From Dongia deserti (GTDB taxonomy: Bacteria > Pseudomonadota > Alphaproteobacteria > Dongiales > Dongiaceae), in NCBI RefSeq assembly GCF_003574735.1, contig NZ_QORW01000005.1, positions 248,001 through 312,000 of the forward strand: a DNA stretch of 64,000 bases, read 5' to 3'. Positions 58,440 through 64,000 of the stretch are shown here, piece after piece (the first letter of the stretch is position 1; every line of letters starts with the position of its first letter). The notes below the pieces were generated by a model. The model saw nothing but the letters and a program-made list of their open reading frames with translations, was not told the DNA's origin and made no database searches. The position numbers were made by a program, and so were the translations under genes.

Positions 58440-59192
58440 CTAGTTGTGATGCGGCATCCCGCTCTCATGCATCTTCATCATCTCGTGCATCTCCGGCTCG
58501 ATTTGGATCGCGTCGGGGTTTCCCGGATACTGCGCGATGAAGTCGGACAGGATGCCAATCTCCATCATTTGGTCGCGGATGATGCCGATGTTGATCTCAC
58601 GGATGACCTTGTTCCCGCCGGCTGGGTCGTTGTTGTACTCGTGCGCCATCTCCACGCCCATCTGATGGTGCATCTTCATCGCCTTGGCGAACATCACGTC
58701 GTAATCGGACGGGACTTGAGCGCTGACCGGTTCCATCACGGACAGGACTGGCGCTTTTTGGAAGCGCGCCTTGTGCTCCATTCCGGTCAAACCGGCCGGC
58801 AGACGGATGAGGCCCATATCACCTATCTGAAGCAGGGGATCGGGTCCCGCACTCACCCGCCGCTTCAGGTCTTCCAGCCACGCGATCTCGAACTCCTGAT
58901 TATAGATGATGGCCCCGGCCATCTTCTGCAGGAACGGATTGGTGCCTCGCGGATCATCCAGATAGGCCCGAGACATGTCGACTGCGCCTTGATGATGATG
59001 CCCCATCTCGTCCGCGAACTTGATGTCGCGGTTCATGGCTGCTTCTGCGGCTTCTCGCGTATCGAAATAACGATAAACGGGAGCCGGGAAGTGACCCTGC
59101 TCTTCCTCGTCCTCCTCATAAGGGCTTGCTGCCGAACTCGCCGGCTGCAGAACGGCACAAGCGAGAATCGCTGCCCAGATTGGAGTTTTCAT
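58440..59192 (-). CDS. periplasmic DUF305 protein, duplicated domain
   Basis: 250 residues. Signal peptide MKTPIWAAILACAVLQPASS. Two ferritin-like DUF305 halves follow, each with a His/Met-rich helix: FADEMGHHHQGAVDMSRAYL and FAKAMKMHHQMGVEMAHEYN. The C-terminus is HEMMKMHESGMPHHN, a Met/His tail suited to copper or other metal binding. GGAGGTGG fixes ATG 59192. Divergent from a Cys-rich copper-storage-type protein, which suggests a shared metal-handling role. Confidence 0.85.
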   Translation of the reverse strand: MKTPIWAAILACAVLQPASSAASPYEEDEEEQGHFPAPVYRYFDTREAAEAAMNRDIKFADEMGHHHQGAVDMSRAYLDDPRGTNPFLQKMAGAIIYNQEFEIAWLEDLKRRVSAGPDPLLQIGDMGLIRLPAGLTGMEHKARFQKAPVLSVMEPVSAQVPSDYDVMFAKAMKMHHQMGVEMAHEYNNDPAGGNKVIREINIGIIRDQMMEIGILSDFIAQYPGNPDAIQIEPEMHEMMKMHESGMPHHN

Positions 59193-59310
59193 CGATCCAC
59201 CTCCGCGCTTGAACGCGCAGTGCAAACAGCGGGGCGCTCACAGCCGTTCCAATGCATGGTTGCAGTAAGCCCACGGAACTCTCCCACGGGTCAGACTTGT
59301 TTCTAACTGG

Positions 59311-59351
59311 GCCACGAAGCATGAATTGCGAGGGGCTCTCGCCTTCGTGGC
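59311..59351. promoter_or_regulatory. inverted repeat in the DUF305/Csp divergent region
   Basis: GCCACGAAG (59311-59319) and CTTCGTGGC (59343-59351) are exact inverted copies 23 bases apart in the 190-base divergent spacer. Possible operator for both metal-related genes. Confidence 0.35.
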
Positions 59352-59384
59352 GGCGTTGAGAATTTCCAGTGAAGTGAGGCCACC

Positions 59385-59732
59385 ATGCATAAGCTCTCAG
59401 GCGAATTGAAATCCTGCATCGATGCGTGCCAGCGCTGCTATGCCGTCTGCCTCCAGACCGCCATGCAGCACTGCCTGCAGGCCGGCGGCCGCCACACCGA
59501 GCCCAAGCACTTCCAGCTGATGATGGCGTGTGCCGAGATCTGCCGGACTTCGGCGGCACTGATGCTGATCGGCTCGCCCAGCCACCTGATGCAATGCGAC
59601 CTGTGTGCCAAGATCTGCGAGGAATGCGCCACCGACTGCGAACACATCGGCGGCATGGAGGAGTGCGTCAAAGCCTGCCGCGCCTGCGCCAAGGAGTGCC
59701 GCCAGATGGCCAGCCGGGCGCTGGCCGCCTAA
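59385..59732 (+). CDS. four-helix Cys-rich copper-storage-type protein (Csp/DUF326)
   Basis: 115 residues with 16 Cys lining a four-helix bundle in CxxxC and CxxC spacing (CIDACQRCYAVC, MACAEIC, QCDLCAKICEECATDC, ECVKACRACAKEC). This is the Csp/DUF326 pattern, in which the core thiolates bind many Cu(I) ions. No signal peptide, so it is of the cytosolic Csp3 kind. It probably stores or buffers copper, together with the divergent periplasmic DUF305 protein. Confidence 0.9.
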   Translation: MHKLSGELKSCIDACQRCYAVCLQTAMQHCLQAGGRHTEPKHFQLMMACAEICRTSAALMLIGSPSHLMQCDLCAKICEECATDCEHIGGMEECVKACRACAKECRQMASRALAA

Positions 59733-59801
59733 GGCGCTGGAGCGCTTCCAAAAAGGGCTAAATTCCGCCCCTTCCTTGCCTTGCAGACTCCAGCCCCGGT
59801 C

Positions 59802-59824
59802 ATTATGGTGCGCCGCACCATAAT
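59802..59824. promoter_or_regulatory. 23-bp palindrome in the glyQ leader
   Basis: ATTATGGTGCG (59802-59812), one central C, then CGCACCATAAT (59814-59824): perfect 11-bp arms ending 15 bases before the glyQ ATG. It could be an operator dyad or an RNA hairpin near the ribosome site. No matching regulator is adjacent. Confidence 0.5.
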
Positions 59825-59839
59825 CAGTGGGGCGGGCAA

Positions 59840-60760
59840 ATGACGGGGCGGAAGCCCAATCCTGAGACCTGCTTTCAGAACGCGATTCTGAAACTGCAGA
59901 CTTACTGGTCCAAGCAGGGCTGCGTGATCCTGCAGCCCTACGACATGGAAATGGGGGCGGGCACCTTCCACTGGGCGACCACCCTGCGCGCGCTCGGGCC
60001 GAAGCCGTGGCGCGCCGCGTATGTCCAGCCATCGCGCCGACCGAAAGACGGCCGCTACGGCGAGAACCCCAACCGCCTTCAGCACTACTACCAGTTCCAG
60101 GTCATTCTGAAGCCCTCGCCGATCGACAGCCAGGATCTCTATCTCGGCAGCCTGAAGGCGCTCGGCATCGACCCGATGAACCACGATATCCGCTTCGTGG
60201 AGGACGATTGGGAGAGCCCGACCCTCGGTGCCTGGGGCCTAGGCTGGGAGGTATGGCTGGACGGAATGGAGGTCTCCCAGTTCACCTACTTCCAGCAGGT
60301 CGGCGGCCTTGAGTGCAACCCGGTCTCAACCGAGCTTACCTATGGTCTCGAGCGCCTGATGATGTATGTGCAGGGGGTCGAGAACATCTTCGACCTCGAC
60401 TTCAACGGCCACGGCATGACCTATGGCGATGTCTACCTGCAGGCCGAGCGCGAGTTCTCAGAATACAATTTCGAGAATTCAGACAGCACATTGTTATTGC
60501 AGCATTTCAAGGACGCGGAGCAGGAATGCATCGCGCTGCTGAACGGCGCGCAGCCACTGCCGCTGCCGGCCTATGATCAGTGCCTGAAGGCCAGCCACAT
60601 TTTCAATCTGCTAGATGCGCGCGGCGTGATCTCGGTGACCGAGCGCCAAGCCTATATCGCTCGCGTGCGCACCCTGGCGAAGGCCTGCTGCGAAGCCTGG
60701 GAAGCGACCCAGCGCCCAGAGAACGTTCGCGGGGGGAACGTCCGCGTGGGGAAGGCCTGA
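59840..60760 (+). CDS. glyQ: glycyl-tRNA synthetase alpha subunit
   Basis: 306 residues. [40 protein letters not shown] (motif-2 region), [20 protein letters not shown] and [20 protein letters not shown] are diagnostic of class II GlyQ. With GlyS it forms the alpha2-beta2 enzyme that charges tRNA-Gly. GlyS follows after 3 bases. A 23-bp palindrome sits in its leader. Confidence 0.97.
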   Translation: MTGRKPNPETCFQNAILKLQTYWSKQGCVILQPYDMEMGAGTFHWATTLRALGPKPWRAAYVQPSRRPKDGRYGENPNRLQHYYQFQVILKPSPIDSQDLYLGSLKALGIDPMNHDIRFVEDDWESPTLGAWGLGWEVWLDGMEVSQFTYFQQVGGLECNPVSTELTYGLERLMMYVQGVENIFDLDFNGHGMTYGDVYLQAEREFSEYNFENSDSTLLLQHFKDAEQECIALLNGAQPLPLPAYDQCLKASHIFNLLDARGVISVTERQAYIARVRTLAKACCEAWEATQRPENVRGGNVRVGKA

Positions 60761-60763
60761 ACC

Positions 60764-62872
60764 ATGTCGGAACTGTTGCTCGAGTTGTTCTCTGAAGAGA
60801 TCCCGGCACGCATGCAGGCGCGCGCCGCCGAAGACCTGCAGCGCCTGATGTCGGACAAGTTGCACGAGGCCGGCCTGCATTTCACCTTGGCGCGCACCTA
60901 TGTGACGCCGCGCCGCCTGGCCTTGGTGGTCGAGGAGCTGCCGACCGCCCAGCCCGACGTGCGCGAGGAGCGCAAGGGTCCGCGGGTCGGTTCGCCGCAA
61001 GCCGCCATCGACGGGTTCCTGAAATCCGCGGGCCTCAAGTCCATCAAGGAGTGCGAGGAGCGCGATACCGGCAAGGGCGTGTTCTATTTCGCTGTCGTCG
61101 AGAAGAAGGGCCGGCCGACTGCGGACGTGCTTCCTGCGATCATCGTCGACTGCATCCAACAGATGCCGTGGCCCAAGAGCATGCGCTTCGCCGATTTGAC
61201 GCAGCGCTGGGTGCGGCCGCTGCACCACGTGCTGGCGGTGTTCGCCGGGACGGTACTGGAAGGCGGCGTGCCGATGGGTGGCAACACGGAGCTCGCCTTC
61301 ACCTCCCGCACGCGGGGTCACCGCTTCTTGAGTCCAGGTGAGATAAGTGTTGCAAATTCAAGCGACTATCTCGTCAAGCTCAAGGCCGCCAAAGTTGTTC
61401 CTGACCCCAGGGAACGGCGCAGCCTCATCCTGGCCCAGTGTCGTGACCGCGCGCTCAAGGAAGGGCTGACGGTCAAGTCCGACGAAGGGCTGCTGGATGA
61501 GGTGACCGGCTTGGTGGAATGGCCGGTCGTGCTGATGGGCAGGATCGATCCGCAATACATGCCTCTTCCGCCGGAGGTGCTGACCACCTCCATGCGCACC
61601 CACCAGAAATACTTCGCGCTCCAGGACAAGAACGGGACGCTGGCGGCTCGCTTCCTAGTGGTTGCCAACATGGACACGCCCGACAAGGGCGCGCAGATCG
61701 TTGCCGGCAATGAGCGCGTCCTGCGCGCCCGTCTCAGCGACGCAATGTTCTTCTGGGAACAGGACCAGAAAGTGCATCTCGCGGATCGGCTGCCCGCGCT
61801 CAAGGACATTATCTTCCATGCCCAGCTCGGGACTGTGGGCCAGAAGGTCACGCGCATTGAAGCGCTCGCCCGTCACCTGGCCGGCCTCATTCCGGGCTGC
61901 AATGCCGATCAGGCCGCCCAGGCCGCGCGCCTTGCCAAGGCGGACCTTACCAGCGGGATGGTAGGTGAGTTCCCGGAACTCCAAGGCATCATGGGGCGTT
62001 ACTACGCAGGGATCGAGGGTCACGCCCCAGAGATTGCTGATGCGATTGCCCATCATTACCGGCCTCTCGGTCCCACCGATCTATGTCCATCGGCGCCGAT
62101 CAGCTTGGCCGTGGCCCTGGCGGACAAGATCGACAGTCTGGTCGGGTTCTTCGCGATCGACGAGAAGCCGACCGGCTCGAAGGATCCCTTTGCGCTGCGC
62201 CGTGCAGCCCTGGGCGTTATCCGGCTGATCCTGGAAAATGGCTTGAGGTTGAAACTGCGCGACGTGTTCGGCTTTGCTTACAGCGGCTTCTATGATCAGG
62301 GCGGGTTCGAGCAGAACCAACCGAAGGCGGTGATCGCCCAACTGCTCGACTTCTTCGCGGACCGGCTGAAGGTCGCACTGAGAGAGCAGGGCGTGCGGCA
62401 TGATCTGATCGCTGCAGTGTTCGCGCTCGGCGATGAGGACGACCTGATCCGCCTGATGGCGCGGGTAAAGGCGCTGCAGGATCTGGTGGAAAGCGATGCG
62501 GGCGCCGATCTGCTGGCGGCCTATCGCCGTGCCAGCAACATTGTGCGCATCGAGGAGAAGAAGGACGCCGCCAGCTATGACGGCGCCGCCGATCCCGCGA
62601 AGTTCATCCAGGACGAGGAGCGGACGCTCTTCAAGGGCCTGGAACAGGAAGCTCAAATTGCACGAAAGCGCATCGCCAACGAAGAATTCGTGGCGGCCAT
62701 GGGTGCGCTTGCCAATCTGCGTGCGCCGATCGACGACTTCTTCGATCGCGTGACAGTCAACGATCCCGATCCGTCGCTGCGCTCCAATCGCTTGCGACTG
62801 CTCTCCACCATCCGCGCGACGCTGAACGCTGTCGCGGACTTTTCCAAGATCGAAGCCAAAGCCGAAGCTTAA
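60764..62872 (+). CDS. glyS: glycyl-tRNA synthetase beta subunit
   Basis: 702 residues, normal length. SELLLELFSEEIPARMQARA at the N-terminus, the tRNA-binding/editing-like body (WVRPLHHVLAVFAGTVLEGG, TRGHRFLSPGEISV), the HD-like segment, and a C-terminal anticodon-binding DALR-type domain (FDRVTVNDPDPSLRSNRLRL). Works with GlyQ; co-transcribed. Confidence 0.97.
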   Translation: MSELLLELFSEEIPARMQARAAEDLQRLMSDKLHEAGLHFTLARTYVTPRRLALVVEELPTAQPDVREERKGPRVGSPQAAIDGFLKSAGLKSIKECEERDTGKGVFYFAVVEKKGRPTADVLPAIIVDCIQQMPWPKSMRFADLTQRWVRPLHHVLAVFAGTVLEGGVPMGGNTELAFTSRTRGHRFLSPGEISVANSSDYLVKLKAAKVVPDPRERRSLILAQCRDRALKEGLTVKSDEGLLDEVTGLVEWPVVLMGRIDPQYMPLPPEVLTTSMRTHQKYFALQDKNGTLAARFLVVANMDTPDKGAQIVAGNERVLRARLSDAMFFWEQDQKVHLADRLPALKDIIFHAQLGTVGQKVTRIEALARHLAGLIPGCNADQAAQAARLAKADLTSGMVGEFPELQGIMGRYYAGIEGHAPEIADAIAHHYRPLGPTDLCPSAPISLAVALADKIDSLVGFFAIDEKPTGSKDPFALRRAALGVIRLILENGLRLKLRDVFGFAYSGFYDQGGFEQNQPKAVIAQLLDFFADRLKVALREQGVRHDLIAAVFALGDEDDLIRLMARVKALQDLVESDAGADLLAAYRRASNIVRIEEKKDAASYDGAADPAKFIQDEERTLFKGLEQEAQIARKRIANEEFVAAMGALANLRAPIDDFFDRVTVNDPDPSLRSNRLRLLSTIRATLNAVADFSKIEAKAEA

Positions 62873-62892
62873 CGACCGAAGGGTGAGTGAAG

Positions 62893-64000
62893 ATGGCGAA
62901 GTGGGTGTATCGGTTCGGTGGTGGTTCCGCGGAAGGCAGTGCGGACATGCGCAACCTGCTGGGCGGCAAAGGCGCCAATCTTGCGGAGATGAGCGCGCTG
63001 GGCCTGCCGGTACCGCCTGGATTCACCATCACGACCGAGGTCTGCACCTATTTCTATGCCAACGGAAAGACCTATCCCGCGGACCTGAAGGTGCAGGTCG
63101 AGGATGCGCTGCGCCAGATCGAGACCATCGTCGGTGCGCAGTTCGGCGACGCCAAGAAGCCGCTGCTGGTCTCCGTGCGCTCGGGCGCACGCGTCTCCAT
63201 GCCGGGCATGATGGATACCGTCCTCAATCTCGGCCTCAATGACGAGACCGCGAAAGGCCTTGCCAAGCAATCGGGCGATGAACGCTTCGCTTATGATTCC
63301 TATCGGCGTTTCATCCAAATGTACGGAAACGTGGTTCTGGGTGCGGAGCATCACAGCTTCGAGGAGATCCTCGAGCTGCACAAATCCGACCTCGGCCTCG
63401 ACACCGACACCAAGCTCAAGGCCGAGCACTGGAAGAAGGTGATCGAGGATTACAAGGCGAAAGTCGAGGAGGAGATCGGCAAGCCCTTCCCGCAGGATCC
63501 CAAGGAGCAGCTGTGGGGCGCCATCGGCGCCGTCTTCGGCTCCTGGAACATCCAGCGCGCGGTCACCTACCGCAAGCTGAACCACATACCCGAGGACTGG
63601 GGGACCGCCGTCAGCGTCCAGGCGATGGTGTTCGGCAACATGGGCGAGGATTGCGCCACCGGTGTGGCCTTCACTCGCAATCCCTCCACCGGTGCCAAGG
63701 AATTCTACGGCGAGTATCTCGTCAACGCGCAGGGCGAGGATGTGGTCGCCGGCATCCGCACGCCGCAGCAGGTGACCATCGCCGGCAAGAAGGCGAACAA
63801 CTCGACGCTGCCCGCGATGGAAGAAGTGATGCCGACCGTCTTCAAGCAGCTCGACCAGGTGCGCGCGCAGCTCGAGAAGCACTATTGCGACATGCAGGAT
63901 GTCGAGTTCACGGTCCAGCAGGGCAAGCTCTACATGCTGCAGACCCGCAACGGCAAACGCACCGCCGCCGCTGCGTTGAAGATCGCGGTCGACCTCTGCA
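62893..64000 (+). CDS. ppdK: pyruvate, phosphate dikinase (5' part, runs off the window)
   Basis: The first 369 residues are present. The N-terminal nucleotide-binding domain shows [80 protein letters not shown] and [20 protein letters not shown], as in PPDK. It interconverts pyruvate and phosphoenolpyruvate with ATP and phosphate. The frame stays open to the last base; the phospho-His and C-terminal domains lie outside. It starts 21 bases after glyS, a common alphaproteobacterial order. Confidence 0.95.
   Translation, partial: MAKWVYRFGGGSAEGSADMRNLLGGKGANLAEMSALGLPVPPGFTITTEVCTYFYANGKTYPADLKVQVEDALRQIETIVGAQFGDAKKPLLVSVRSGARVSMPGMMDTVLNLGLNDETAKGLAKQSGDERFAYDSYRRFIQMYGNVVLGAEHHSFEEILELHKSDLGLDTDTKLKAEHWKKVIEDYKAKVEEEIGKPFPQDPKEQLWGAIGAVFGSWNIQRAVTYRKLNHIPEDWGTAVSVQAMVFGNMGEDCATGVAFTRNPSTGAKEFYGEYLVNAQGEDVVAGIRTPQQVTIAGKKANNSTLPAMEEVMPTVFKQLDQVRAQLEKHYCDMQDVEFTVQQGKLYMLQTRNGKRTAAAALKIAVDLC

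Noticed and set aside
59802-59824. NtrC site in the glyQ leader
   Set aside because: NtrC sites have TGCACCA...TGGTGCA order; here the half sites are in the opposite order.
62869-63882. 337-codon minus-strand frame opposite ppdK
   Set aside because: The plus strand clearly encodes PPDK motifs to the window end; the antisense frame has none.

Overview
The window is high-GC chromosomal DNA from an alphaproteobacterium, most likely a free-living member of the Rhodospirillales. The basis is a CpdR-type response regulator, a DUF2336 protein, a speF-type leader upstream of a fold-III ornithine decarboxylase, an sRNA candidate of the suhB/MmgR (alpha-r8) type, separate glyQ and glyS genes followed by ppdK, and CTTGAC-type promoters. 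No insertion sequence, phage module, CRISPR array or rRNA gene was found. Gene density is high and most spacers are short.

Layout. 0-2.3 kb: an unusual ATPase/DNA-binding regulator, then a degraded spacer ending in the 3' part of a tRNA-Val. 2.3-10 kb: cpdR, an N-formylglutamate amidohydrolase with a GNAT acetyltransferase, a minus-strand sRNA, a CHASE4/PAS histidine kinase, an MFS exporter, a cupin, a class I amidotransferase and a DUF983 protein. 10-21.5 kb: an orphan PotD-like binding protein, mmsA, a CpdA-like phosphodiesterase, a PLP decarboxylase, an amidase, a GST, a frameshifted small gene, apt, an Lrp/AsnC regulator, a glycosyltransferase, and the speF leader with its decarboxylase. 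21.7-28.3 kb: a host-attachment-type protein, a complete Mla-type lipid transport operon (permease, ATPase, MCE protein, lipoprotein), a class III aminotransferase and a DUF2336 protein. 28.3-40.7 kb: tag, a YciI protein, a MarR regulator with an apparently leaderless self-repressed promoter, an FAD dehydrogenase/proline-racemase pair, three small Tyr/Asp-rich lipoproteins, an acyl-CoA dehydrogenase divergent from an HxlR regulator, hemerythrin, a zinc alcohol dehydrogenase, a broken small basic protein gene, an NTF2-like protein, tRNA-Pro(CGG), a PhoD phosphatase and a DUF2185 protein. 40.8-51 kb: a peptide ABC transporter with a fused double ATPase and two tandem binding proteins, an amidinotransferase-family hydrolase, a LysR regulator and a polyprenyl diphosphate synthase. 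51-58 kb: a DUF2007/ASCH/methyltransferase run, a membrane-anchored zinc-ribbon protein, a second GST, and the Anbu-transglutaminase-alpha-E-ATP-grasp operon. 58-64 kb: an AraC remnant, a DUF305 protein divergent from a Cys-rich copper-storage-type protein, then glyQ, glyS and the start of ppdK.

The strongest non-gene signals are: (1) a three-member family of palindromic intergenic elements built from degenerate ATCAGGG heptads (9.6, 11.2 and 50.1 kb), two of which share a core and all of which fill a gap between same-strand genes up to the downstream start codon; (2) the minus-strand sRNA near 4.4 kb with promoter and terminator; (3) the speF leader; (4) the MarR operator/promoter with no room for a leader. 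The most interesting protein-level system is the Anbu operon at 53.8-57.9 kb, a proteasome-like peptidase grouped with an ATP-grasp ligase and a transglutaminase-fold protein. Its function is still poorly defined.
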